Positions 1-7,457 of a stretch of DNA of 22,869 bases are shown here, piece by piece (position 1 is the stretch's first letter; each line of letters starts with the position of its first letter). Source of the DNA: CAZESS01 sp964594625. Its GTDB lineage: Archaea > Thermoplasmatota > E2 > UBA202 > DSCA01. Both the position numbers and the translations under genes were made by a program. The stretch lies in NCBI GenBank assembly GCA_964594625.1, contig CAZQNC010000012.1, forward strand, positions 1 to 22,869. The letters are read 5' to 3'. Below the pieces are notes generated by a model. That model was not told the DNA's origin. It worked only from the letters and a program-made list of their open reading frames with translations, and made no database searches.

Positions 1-216
1 GAGATGGAGCGGGCGCTGGACCTGGAGAAGCGCTTCAAGGCGGATGCGGCCCATTTTTTCCTGAATCCAATTGCCATCGCCAAGGGATACATGGAGCTCG
101 CCGTGGAGGAAATGACCGAAGATTCCATGGAGAAGATTGAGAAGGCCCAGACCGCCATCAGGCGGGTGGAAACGGTCATTAAGAATATCGTAATCAAGGG
201 TGAAATACATGAATGA
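1..216 (+). CDS. Sensor kinase-like protein, C-terminal fragment (5' end outside window)
   Basis: The reading frame is open from the first base, so this is the last roughly 71 residues of a longer protein. It contains a HisKA-like dimerisation helix with a putative phospho-accepting His in the segment AAHFFLNPIAIAKGYMELA, then a second helix rich in Glu, Lys and Ala, and stops at GEIHE. No HATPase_c domain (N, G1 or G2 box) follows, so if it is a kinase the catalytic domain must be upstream or supplied in trans. The stop codon overlaps the start of the following receiver gene by 8 nt, so the two are cotranscribed and probably partners. The dimerisation-helix reading is from pattern recognition. 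Kinase activity is not shown by the sequence. Confidence 0.75.
   Translation, partial: EMERALDLEKRFKADAAHFFLNPIAIAKGYMELAVEEMTEDSMEKIEKAQTAIRRVETVIKNIVIKGEIHE
196..203 (+). promoter_or_regulatory. Shine-Dalgarno site for the receiver gene
   Basis: AAGGGTGA contains GGTGA, complementary to the archaeal 16S rRNA 3' end, and ends 5 nt before the ATG at 209. It supports that ATG over the upstream in-frame GTG at 200. Confidence 0.6.
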
Positions 217-649
217 AAAATATGTCCTCGTCGTGGACGACGAGCCGGACATCCAGGAGATCCTGCGGGTGTACCTGGAGCGTATCGAGAACGTTGAGGT
301 GGCACGGGCACTGAGCGGCGAGGACGGCGTCGACGCCTATGAGGAGCTCGTCGAACGGGGGACGCCGCCGGCCCTGGTGGTGATGGACCTCAACCTGTCG
401 GGGAGCAACTCCGATGAGACGCTCATCGACATGCATCGTGCCGGTGAGGGGGAACGCATGGATGGCGTTCGCACCGCGGAGGCGATTTTTGACGGCGACG
501 GCGATGCCGTGATATGGGGCTATACAGCCTGGTCGGACACGGCGTGGGGTGACCGATTGCGTGAGGCTGGTGCTCAGCGGGTCGTTGACCGGGTTGTGCC
601 GTTCAAGGAGTTCGCCGGTATGGTTGCATCGTATTTAGAAGATCGATAA
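209..649 (+). CDS. Single-domain response regulator (receiver), atypical
   Basis: A 146-residue stand-alone receiver. The acidic pocket is present at D10-D11, the phospho-acceptor is D60 in VVMDLNLSG, and the switch Thr is T106 in GYTAW. Spacing between D60 and T106 is longer than usual, implying an insertion of roughly 15-20 residues (about residues 64-85) after the phosphorylation site. The conserved Lys of the usual KP motif is not evident: the equivalent loop reads RVVPFKEF. There is no output domain, so it probably acts by protein contact or phosphate shuttling. It overlaps the 3' end of the kinase-like gene by 8 nt, indicating a coupled pair. The start at 209 is chosen because of the Shine-Dalgarno site. 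Confidence 0.88.
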   Translation: MNEKYVLVVDDEPDIQEILRVYLERIENVEVARALSGEDGVDAYEELVERGTPPALVVMDLNLSGSNSDETLIDMHRAGEGERMDGVRTAEAIFDGDGDAVIWGYTAWSDTAWGDRLREAGAQRVVDRVVPFKEFAGMVASYLEDR

Positions 650-687
650 CGGCAGCAATATGAATGCGGCCATCAGGGGGATTGAGG

Positions 688-789
688 ATGGAGGTGGAGG
701 CAAACAACGTTAAAAAAATATTGAACGTGCTTGGACTCAATCCTCCTGTGCCGGTTATGGCAGAGCGACCGCGCAATAACAACGGTTAA
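688..789 (+). CDS. Possible small protein of 33 residues
   Basis: An ATG after a purine-rich stretch (GATTGAGG) opens a 33-codon frame ending TAA. Its translation includes VKKILNVLGLNPPVPVM, which looks protein-like (amphipathic helix, then a proline turn), with a polar Asn-rich tail. It lies 38 nt after the receiver gene on the same strand, so it could be a third gene of that operon. I recognise no family. An overlapping 17-codon frame from 660 is a weaker alternative. It could also be untranslated spacer. Confidence 0.3.
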   Translation: MEVEANNVKKILNVLGLNPPVPVMAERPRNNNG

Positions 790-792
790 ACG

Positions 793-800
793 TATATAAA
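793..800 (+). promoter_or_regulatory. TATA box upstream of the histidine kinase (distal)
   Basis: TATATAAA is a near-perfect archaeal box A. Its centre is about 28 nt upstream of an in-frame GTG at 825, which would extend the kinase by 29 residues. It may instead give a leadered transcript for the ATG at 912. Confidence 0.6.
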
Positions 801-883
801 ATTTACTATTTTTGGCGGGCACTCGTGCTCTTGGCGCATCCGCAGGCGGGGCGGTTCATCCGCGGTTCATATCACTGCAAACA

Positions 884-890
884 TTATATA
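884..890 (+). promoter_or_regulatory. TATA box upstream of the histidine kinase (proximal)
   Basis: TTATATA is centred 25 nt before the ATG at 912, the spacing seen before most other first genes in the window. It supports 912 as the main start and a leaderless mRNA. Confidence 0.6.
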
Positions 891-911
891 GCGCTAACGG
901 TTGAAAAACAC

Positions 912-3416
912 ATGCGTGACAGAGCAGCCACGGGAGAAACCACCGCCGATACACATGCAGGCACGGGTGGAAAACACGACCATCTCCCGCTCCCCTACCA
1001 GTCGCTCGACGAGGAGGGCGTCATCATCGACGTCAACAGCTGCTGGTGCAACACCCTCGGCTACACCCGCAGCGAGGTCATCGGCACCTGGTTCGGCGAC
1101 CTGCTGCCACCCGACCAGCAGCAGACATTCAAAGAAATGTTCCCCCGCCTCAAGGAACAGGGAAGCATCAAAGGGGGTAAACTGCCGCTCCTGAAAAAAG
1201 ACGGGGGCATCTTGCACGCCTCCTTCAACGGACGGATCGCCTACGACAGCAACGGCGACATGGAGCAGACACACTGCATGTTCGAAGACGTCACCAAGCT
1301 CCGCAAGACGGAGGAACGCTTCCGCCACCTCTACGAACATGCGACCATCGGCCTCTACCGGACCACGCCCGACGGCCGGATACTCATGGCCAACCCCGCG
1401 GCGGTCGAGATGCTCGGCTACGACTCCTTCGAGGAGCTGGCGGAACGCGACCTCGAAAACACGGGATACGAGCCGGGCTACCCCCGGAGCATCTTCAAAG
1501 AAGCCATCGAAAAACACGGAGAAGTACATGGCCTGGAAAGCGCCTGGAAGCGCAGGGACGGCAGCACCATCCACGTCCGGGAGAGCGCCACAGCCTACTA
1601 CAACCCGGACGGCAGCGTCCGCTACTACGAGGGCAGCATCGCAGACATCACCGAGCGGAAAAAAGCGGAGCGAAAACTGCAGGACATCATGGAGCGATAC
1701 CGGGCGCTCTACCGGCGCTCCATGGACGCCGTCTACGTCCACGACCTCCAGGGCCAGTTCATCGACGCCAACCGGGCGGCGCTCGACATGATCGGCTACA
1801 CCCGCGATGAGTTGCAGAACCTCTCGTTTGCCGGGCTCCTCGACGAGGGCCAGCTCCCGAAGGCGTACGAAACGCTCGACACGGTCATCGAGACGGGCGC
1901 GCAGGATGAGCTCACCACGTTTCGGCTGCAATGCAAGGACGGCTCCCATATCTGGGTGGAGACCACCGCGTCGCTGGTATACAGGGACGGGGATCCCCAC
2001 GCGGTGCAGGGCGTCGCCCGCGACATCACTGCCGAGAGAAAAGCCAGCAAAAAAATACGGCAGCGGACCGAGGCCATCGAGAGCTCCATCGACGGCATCG
2101 CCGTGCTGAACGACGACGAGGAATACGTCTACCTCAACCGGGCGCACGCCCATATCTACGGCTACGACAGCCCCAAGGAGCTGCTGGGCGGCACCTGGCG
2201 GGTGCTCTACGACGAGGCGTGGCAGCAGCGCTTCGAGCAGGAGTTCATGCCCCGGCTCAGACGGCAGGGCTACTGGCGCGGAGAAGCCGTCGGCCTGAAA
2301 AAGGACGGCAGCACGTTCCCGCAGGAGGTCTCGCTGACGGCCCTGGAGGACGGCGGGCTGATATGCGTGACCCGGGACATCACGAACCGCAGGCGGGCGG
2401 AACGCGAGCTGCGGAGATTAGAACATGAAAAATCCCTCATTTTGGATAACGTCAACGAGATACTGGCCTTTCACGACCCGGACCATCACCTTATCTGGGC
2501 TAATAAGGCATATCTGGATGCCACCGGCTTAACGCTGGAGGAACTAAAGGGGAAAAAATGCTACGAGGCGTGGGGGCTTGACGGAGAATGCGACCAATGC
2601 CCGGTCACCCGGGCCGTGGCGATCGGCGAACCGCAGCGCGGGGAATTAACACCGCAAAACCAGCCACATTGGTCCTCAGACCAGGGGTCATGGGAGATAA
2701 GCGGAGCACCTGTGAAAGACGGGGCAGGCAACGTCGTGGGTGCAATCGAGGTCGCCTGGGACATCACCGAGCGAGAGAAAACCCGCACCAAGCTCAAGCA
2801 GTCATTGGAAGAAAAAGAGGTGCTGCTCAGGGAAATCCATCACCGGGTGAAAAACAACCTGCAGGTCATCTCGAGCATGCTGCAGATGGAATCCATGCAG
2901 CACGAGAACCCGGAGGCGAGGCAGGCGCTGCAGGACATGCAGCTCCGCATCAAGTCCATGGGGCTCGTCCACGAGCACCTCTACCAGTCGCCGGAGCTGT
3001 CACACGTCGACGTGCAGGAATACCTCTCCCAGCTGGCCCACGACGTCATGGAGTCGCACGGCCGGAGCGGGCAGCCTGCGCTCGACCTCGACGTGCAGGA
3101 CATGGAGCTGCCGCTGGACACGGCGATTCCCTGCGGCCTCGTCGCCACCGAGCTGCTGTCAAACGCCTTCCGGCACGCGTTCCCCCGGGGCCAGGAGGGA
3201 ACCATCCGTCTCTCGGTTCGATGCAGCGACGGGAAATGCATCCTGCAGGTGAGCGACGACGGCGTCGGCATGCCCGAGGACATCAGCGGCGACACGCTGG
3301 GCCTCCAGCTGGTCGAGATACTGGCGGCGCAGCTGGACGGCACCGTCGATTTCTCCGGCAGGGAGGGCACGACGGCCACCATGCGGTTCGAGATGCCCCG
3401 CGAGGTGGCAGCATGA
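912..3416 (+). CDS. Multi-PAS histidine kinase, HisKA_2/HWE-like
   Basis: An 834-residue kinase with no obvious membrane segment, so probably a cytoplasmic sensor. About five PAS/PAC units occupy residues 27-130, 135-253, 260-377, 385-496 and 507-625. The HisKA_2-type dimerisation box follows, with HHRVKNNLQ at H643/H644, then an ATPase domain with N box N751 (ELLSNAFRHAFP), G1 box DDGVGMP and G2-like GDTLGLQL. The fifth PAS carries C550, C560 and C563 in a C-x9-CxxCP pattern that could bind a metal, Fe-S cluster or redox ligand. The stop overlaps the next response-regulator start as ATGA, so the two form a translationally coupled sensor-regulator pair. Start 912 is preferred from the proximal TATA box. 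GTG 825 is a real alternative. Confidence 0.9.
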   Translation: MRDRAATGETTADTHAGTGGKHDHLPLPYQSLDEEGVIIDVNSCWCNTLGYTRSEVIGTWFGDLLPPDQQQTFKEMFPRLKEQGSIKGGKLPLLKKDGGILHASFNGRIAYDSNGDMEQTHCMFEDVTKLRKTEERFRHLYEHATIGLYRTTPDGRILMANPAAVEMLGYDSFEELAERDLENTGYEPGYPRSIFKEAIEKHGEVHGLESAWKRRDGSTIHVRESATAYYNPDGSVRYYEGSIADITERKKAERKLQDIMERYRALYRRSMDAVYVHDLQGQFIDANRAALDMIGYTRDELQNLSFAGLLDEGQLPKAYETLDTVIETGAQDELTTFRLQCKDGSHIWVETTASLVYRDGDPHAVQGVARDITAERKASKKIRQRTEAIESSIDGIAVLNDDEEYVYLNRAHAHIYGYDSPKELLGGTWRVLYDEAWQQRFEQEFMPRLRRQGYWRGEAVGLKKDGSTFPQEVSLTALEDGGLICVTRDITNRRRAERELRRLEHEKSLILDNVNEILAFHDPDHHLIWANKAYLDATGLTLEELKGKKCYEAWGLDGECDQCPVTRAVAIGEPQRGELTPQNQPHWSSDQGSWEISGAPVKDGAGNVVGAIEVAWDITEREKTRTKLKQSLEEKEVLLREIHHRVKNNLQVISSMLQMESMQHENPEARQALQDMQLRIKSMGLVHEHLYQSPELSHVDVQEYLSQLAHDVMESHGRSGQPALDLDVQDMELPLDTAIPCGLVATELLSNAFRHAFPRGQEGTIRLSVRCSDGKCILQVSDDGVGMPEDISGDTLGLQLVEILAAQLDGTVDFSGREGTTATMRFEMPREVAA
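3402..3408 (+). promoter_or_regulatory. Shine-Dalgarno site inside the kinase 3' end
   Basis: GAGGTGG matches the anti-Shine-Dalgarno core and ends 4 nt before the overlapping ATG at 3413. It supports reinitiation or coupling at the response-regulator gene. Confidence 0.5.
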
Positions 3417-4540
3417 CCTCCATCCTCATCGTCGAAGACGACCTGATAACCGCCACTGGCATCCAGAAAATGGTGGAGCGATGGGACCACGAGGTCGTCG
3501 GCATCGTCGACACCGGCGAGAAAGCCGTCGAGGCCGCAGCCGAGCGGCAGCCGGACATCGTCCTGATGGACATCCGCCTCAAGGGAGCCATGGACGGCGT
3601 CGAGGCAGCCCGCCGCATCCAGGAGCACCGAAACCTTCCCATCCTGTATCTCACCGCCTACGCCGACCGGAAAACGGTGGAGCGCGCCGTCGACACGCAG
3701 CCCTACAGCTACCTCCTCAAGCCGTTCCAGGAGCGGGAGCTCCGGGCGGCCATCGAGGTGGCACTGCACCGCCATCAGCGAGACATAAAACTCCGGCAGA
3801 GCAAGGAAGAACTCGACCGCATCCTGGAGGGCACCGGGGACGGCATCTGCCTCATCGACACCGACTACACGGTCCGCCGCGTCAACAGGGCATACGCGGC
3901 GCTCACCGGCAGCAGCGAGGACGAAGCGAAAGGCAAACCCTGCCACGAGGTGTTCCCCACCACGCTGTGCGACACCCCGAACTGCCCGCTCACCCGGATA
4001 CTGGAGGACGGCAAAAGCGTCGAATACGTCATGGAAAAAAAGACCGGGGACGGAGAGCACGTCCACAGCGTCCTGACCGCCACGCCCTACCAAGACAGCG
4101 AGGGGCAGCTCCTCGGCATCATCGTCACCGTCAAAGACGTCACCAGCACCATCGGCCTGCTCACCGACACACAGAAAGAGACCGCCCGGCGGGGGCGCAA
4201 GGCACGGGCGATGGGCGGAAAAACCCCCTGCGCCATCCTCTCCTGGGACGTCCACCCCGGCATCCGGAAAGAACTGGCCGAGCAGCTGGTCGACAAGGGC
4301 CTCAGCCAGGGGCAGGCGGCCGACCATCTCGGGGTCAGCCGGGCCGCCGTCTCCCAGTACCTCTCAAAAAAGCGGGGCGACCTCGTCGACTTCGACGAAC
4401 CAATGCAGCAGGAGTTCGCCACGTCAGCGCAGCGCATCATCGACGGCGGCGACGCCGTCACGGAGATGTGCCGGCTCTGCCAGCTGGCCAAAAAAACGCT
4501 GGGGATACCCGCCGACGACGCGGAGCCCCGGGAAAAATAA
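3413..4540 (+). CDS. Response regulator: receiver, PAS and COG2522-type HTH
   Basis: A 375-residue three-part protein. The receiver (about 1-120) is canonical: E8-D9-D10, phospho-acceptor D53 in VLMDIRLKG, switch T81 and K103 in LLKPF. A PAS domain follows (about 130-245) with C177, C186 and C191 arranged as C-x8-C-x4-CP, resembling the cysteine pattern in PAS5 of the partner kinase. The C-terminal part (about 270-375) has a helix-turn-helix, GLSQGQAADHLGVSRAAVSQYL, typical of the archaeal COG2522 regulators, followed by a CRLC pair at C353/C356. It probably binds DNA and changes transcription when phosphorylated by the coupled kinase. Archaeal regulators with a recognisable DNA-binding output are a minority. 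The target genes are unknown. The adjacent secreted hydrolases are candidates by position only. Confidence 0.9.
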   Translation: MTSILIVEDDLITATGIQKMVERWDHEVVGIVDTGEKAVEAAAERQPDIVLMDIRLKGAMDGVEAARRIQEHRNLPILYLTAYADRKTVERAVDTQPYSYLLKPFQERELRAAIEVALHRHQRDIKLRQSKEELDRILEGTGDGICLIDTDYTVRRVNRAYAALTGSSEDEAKGKPCHEVFPTTLCDTPNCPLTRILEDGKSVEYVMEKKTGDGEHVHSVLTATPYQDSEGQLLGIIVTVKDVTSTIGLLTDTQKETARRGRKARAMGGKTPCAILSWDVHPGIRKELAEQLVDKGLSQGQAADHLGVSRAAVSQYLSKKRGDLVDFDEPMQQEFATSAQRIIDGGDAVTEMCRLCQLAKKTLGIPADDAEPREK

Positions 4541-4582
4541 GTGTGCCGCCAGCCGCACACCCCGCCCCGCCAGCGACAGAAA

Positions 4583-4590
4583 CGTTAAAA
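4583..4590 (+). promoter_or_regulatory. TATA-like box of the protease gene
   Basis: CGTTAAAA is centred about 25 nt before the ATG at 4612. It is weak in sequence but correctly placed. Confidence 0.4.
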
Positions 4591-4611
4591 GCCACAACCT
4601 GTTTTTCCGGC

Positions 4612-5730
4612 ATGAAAAAACAGCTTGCAGCCCTGATTGTTATTTCGCTTCTCACCCTCTCCCTCGGCGGTGCACATGCGGCATCGACGGCGTCAACGGC
4701 CATGTCACCAGCCGGGACGACGGGGCTGCCCGACGCGTACAGCTGGCGGAACGTCGACGGCACCGACTACACCACGGGCGTCAAAAACCAGGAGCCCTGC
4801 CCCAGCTGCGAGGCCTACGCGTTGTGTGCGGCCATGGAAACCATGATGCAGTACCAGCTCCGCGAGCAGTTCACCCCCGACCTGTCCGAGATGCATCTCT
4901 TTTTCTGCGCCGGCGGCACCTGCGAATGGGGGGTCAACGTATCCGATGCCGCCGACTACCTCGTCGAACACGGCGTCCCCGACGAGGGATGCTATCCCGA
5001 CCCGCATCGCCGCGGCGACCAGCCCTGCAACGACAGCCTGCCCGGCTGGCAAAACCGGACCGTCAAAATAGCGGACTGGGGATGGGTACCCCGCGACGAG
5101 GCGGCCATCAAGCAGGCGCTCATCGAGCACGGGCCGCTGACCATCTGCATCTGGGTGTACAAGGACTTCATGTACTACACCGGGGGCGTGTACGAGCACC
5201 GATGGGGCCGGCTGGACGGCGGCCACCTGGTCACCCTGACGGGCTACGACGACGACCGCGGGGCCTGGCTGGTCAAAAACAGCTGGGGGAAAAGCTGGGG
5301 CGAAGACGGCTGGTTCTGGATGGGCTACGACATGGACATGTTCATCCCGGGCTGCTACGGCGGCACCGGCATCCTGTACATCGACCACGTATACGGCAAT
5401 TTCAAGCCCGACGTCCCCCGGGTGTACATCGAGCGGCCGCGGCGCTACCACAGCTACATCCTCGGCCACGAGATACCCTCCATCTTCGGGCGGGCGGTGC
5501 TGCAGATCGGCATGCCCCGGGTCTTCGGGCATACAACCGTATCAGTCGAGGCTGACAACACGGAACGCGTCGAATTCTACCTGGACGGCATGCCCCGCTA
5601 CACGGACAGCCGGGCGCCGTTTTCCTGGCGGCTGGACGTCCTGCCCGGCCGGCACACCGTCGAGGTGTACGCGTACAGCGACAGCGGCAACGTGTCCAGG
5701 GACATCGTCGACGTGTTCGTTGTCGTATAG
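4612..5730 (+). CDS. Secreted papain-family (C1A) cysteine protease with C-terminal Ig-like region
   Basis: A 372-residue protein. The first 25 or so residues form a Sec signal (MKK, then a hydrophobic core, then AHA), so it is exported. The peptidase core has the full C1A set: oxyanion Gln Q60, nucleophile C66 in CPSCEAYA, H205 in GGHLV and N223 in KNSWGKSWGEDG. The usual Trp after the nucleophile (CGSCW) is Glu here, and there is hardly any propeptide between the signal and the catalytic core. About residues 265-372 look like a beta-sandwich Ig-type domain (VEFYLDGMP ... GRHTVEVYAYSDSGN) as found on cell-surface proteins. Its role is probably extracellular protein degradation or surface-protein processing. 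It follows the two-component pair by 71 nt and has its own TATA-like box. Confidence 0.9.
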   Translation: MKKQLAALIVISLLTLSLGGAHAASTASTAMSPAGTTGLPDAYSWRNVDGTDYTTGVKNQEPCPSCEAYALCAAMETMMQYQLREQFTPDLSEMHLFFCAGGTCEWGVNVSDAADYLVEHGVPDEGCYPDPHRRGDQPCNDSLPGWQNRTVKIADWGWVPRDEAAIKQALIEHGPLTICIWVYKDFMYYTGGVYEHRWGRLDGGHLVTLTGYDDDRGAWLVKNSWGKSWGEDGWFWMGYDMDMFIPGCYGGTGILYIDHVYGNFKPDVPRVYIERPRRYHSYILGHEIPSIFGRAVLQIGMPRVFGHTTVSVEADNTERVEFYLDGMPRYTDSRAPFSWRLDVLPGRHTVEVYAYSDSGNVSRDIVDVFVVV

Positions 5731-5752
5731 GCTCTCTTCGACATTTGAACGG

Positions 5753-5766
5753 AAATATATATTAAA
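5753..5766 (+). promoter_or_regulatory. TATA box of the lipase-like gene
   Basis: A strong AT block (AAATATATATTAAA) centred about 28 nt before the ATG at 5789, in otherwise G+C-rich DNA. Confidence 0.65.
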
Positions 5767-5788
5767 AGCGGGGGTGTTGTAACCGGTA

Positions 5789-7393
5789 ATGGACGCCACA
5801 TGGAAAGCCGGTTTGCTCGTCGTCGTCATCCTGGGGCTCGTCGCCGGGGTCATCGCCTACAACTGGTATGACCCGGGCGAAGGCGACGGGGCGCCGGGCT
5901 CCCTGGTGCTCTCCCCCGCCACGTTGACGCTGGCGGAGGGCGCCTCCACGGAGCTGCAGGTGTCCTTCACCGCCGGCGACGGCACGCCGATAGCCGCAGA
6001 GGTGTCCTGGAACATAAACGCCTCGGGCGGCACGGGAGCGCTCCGCTGCGCCCCGGAGACCAACGCCTCGGGCAGGCTCAACGCCACCTATGACGCGCCC
6101 GCGGACGTGGATGTCAGGATGCACAACGTGACCATCGAGGCGCGTGCCACCTGGCAGCGGGAGACATATGTGGCCCGGGCCCGGGTGGGTATCGTTCCCA
6201 CGGTGCGGGAGACCGCGGTGGCGGTTTCGGCCGAGCGGGCGACGGTGACCGCGGGGGAAACCGTCACGTTCACGGCGACGCTCCGCATGCGCTCCGACGA
6301 AGGGTGGCGGCCTCTGGCCGGGCAGCCGCTCACCTGGACCTTTTTTGACCCGGGTGGGAACGAGCTGCAGCCCCTGCATACGGGCACCGCTGTGACGGAC
6401 ACCGCGGGAAAAGCCACTATGCCGTTTTTTATCTCGGATGTGAACGAAACCATGGAGGTGCTCTGCTGGGTGCGGATGGCTGAAAACCTGAGCGGCGACC
6501 TGGAATACGAGGGGTGTGACTGCACGTCCTCGCTCGTGGTGCAGCCGGAGACACCCGGCACGTTTCCCGTGGTGCTCGTCCACGGCTGGGTGGGCTCGGT
6601 GGCCGACAGCCTCCTCAACTATACCTGGTGGAATCTGACGCAGCGGCTCCAGCGGCAGGGCCACGTCATCCTCGATTTCGACACCGGCACGCCGGGCGTC
6701 CAGTATCTCCGCTATTCGCCGGGCTGGAGCGACCACCATATCCCCTGGGTCGCCGCCCGGGTCAGCGACGCCATCCAGCATGCCCTGGTCATGAACGGGT
6801 ACAGCCCGGATCAGACCATCGACATCGTTTCGCACAGCATGGGCGGCCTGATCTCCCGGTTTATGGCGGAGCATCCGGGTGCGGACGTCGACTACTGGAA
6901 CAGCTCCTGGCAGCCGGGCGACGAGGGAACTCCCTGGTACGGCGACGGCGACGGCGACGTATCCGTCGGCGGCCGGCAGATAGACGACCTGGTCATGGTG
7001 GGAACGCCGAACCATGGTGTGCCGCCCAACATCGACGACCGGCTGCTCGACGTGCTGAGCTATCTTCCCATCCCCTGGTGGGCCTGCCAGACGCAGGACA
7101 TGGTGTACCATTCCACGTTTCTGGAGGCCATGGGCTACCGGGGATGCGACATCGTCGACTACCACGCCATCGGCACCGATATCGGGTTTCGCATCGGGGA
7201 ACCGCAGGACTTCGACGGCGACGGCGTGAACCATACCACGGACGGCCTCGTCCCGACCGAGAGCCCCTACCTGGAGGGCTCCCCGCTGTACATCGTGAGC
7301 GGCAAAGCCTGGCCCATGGGAGACGACGACCATATATCCCAGATGGCCGTCAACGGCGAGGTGCACCGCTACATCATCGACATCCTGGCCTGA
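5789..7393 (+). CDS. Membrane-anchored alpha/beta hydrolase (lipase/esterase-like) with Ig-like repeats
   Basis: 534 residues. An N-terminal hydrophobic helix (about residues 8-24, LLVVVILGLVAGVIAY) anchors or exports the protein. Two Ig/invasin-like beta domains follow (about 32-135 and 140-255), the second with the typical TVTAGETVTFTATL wording. The catalytic domain begins at about residue 258 with VVLVHGWVGS (oxyanion loop). The nucleophile is S350 in SHSMGGL, and the likely acid and base are D485 (TDGLVP) and H515 (DDDHISQM). Two Asp-rich stretches (DGDGDGD, DFDGDG) could bind Ca2+. The substrate cannot be read from sequence: a lipid or ester seems likely, and PGAP1/LipA-like relatives are possible. 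It has its own TATA box, separate from the protease. Confidence 0.88.
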   Translation: MDATWKAGLLVVVILGLVAGVIAYNWYDPGEGDGAPGSLVLSPATLTLAEGASTELQVSFTAGDGTPIAAEVSWNINASGGTGALRCAPETNASGRLNATYDAPADVDVRMHNVTIEARATWQRETYVARARVGIVPTVRETAVAVSAERATVTAGETVTFTATLRMRSDEGWRPLAGQPLTWTFFDPGGNELQPLHTGTAVTDTAGKATMPFFISDVNETMEVLCWVRMAENLSGDLEYEGCDCTSSLVVQPETPGTFPVVLVHGWVGSVADSLLNYTWWNLTQRLQRQGHVILDFDTGTPGVQYLRYSPGWSDHHIPWVAARVSDAIQHALVMNGYSPDQTIDIVSHSMGGLISRFMAEHPGADVDYWNSSWQPGDEGTPWYGDGDGDVSVGGRQIDDLVMVGTPNHGVPPNIDDRLLDVLSYLPIPWWACQTQDMVYHSTFLEAMGYRGCDIVDYHAIGTDIGFRIGEPQDFDGDGVNHTTDGLVPTESPYLEGSPLYIVSGKAWPMGDDDHISQMAVNGEVHRYIIDILA

Positions 7394-7431
7394 AACCCAA
7401 CGGGGGGATACGGCGGATATCGCCAAAATTA

Positions 7432-7440
7432 TTATATAAT
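7432..7440 (+). promoter_or_regulatory. TATA box of the DUF1614-lhr operon
   Basis: TTATATAAT is centred about 22 nt before the ATG at 7458, consistent with a leaderless transcript. Confidence 0.6.
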
Positions 7441-7457
7441 CCGGCAGTTAGCCATCC

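Noticed and set aside
894..2153. 419-codon minus-strand ORF opposite the multi-PAS kinase
   Set aside because: It mirrors real PAS-domain codons, has no recognisable motifs and no promoter or ribosome site. It is a shadow.
2588..3412. Upstream extension of the response-regulator frame
   Set aside because: It lies inside the kinase gene in another frame. The receiver domain begins right at 3413 after a Shine-Dalgarno site.
2981..4327. 448-codon minus-strand ORF across the kinase-regulator junction
   Set aside because: It crosses two well-defined genes and shows no domain. It arises from G+C-rich codon structure.
5762..7426. 554-codon minus-strand ORF opposite the lipase-like gene
   Set aside because: It is antisense to a gene with a clear catalytic triad and Ig domains. 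Its translation is low-complexity Val/His/Arg-rich, as expected from the complement of G+C-rich codons.
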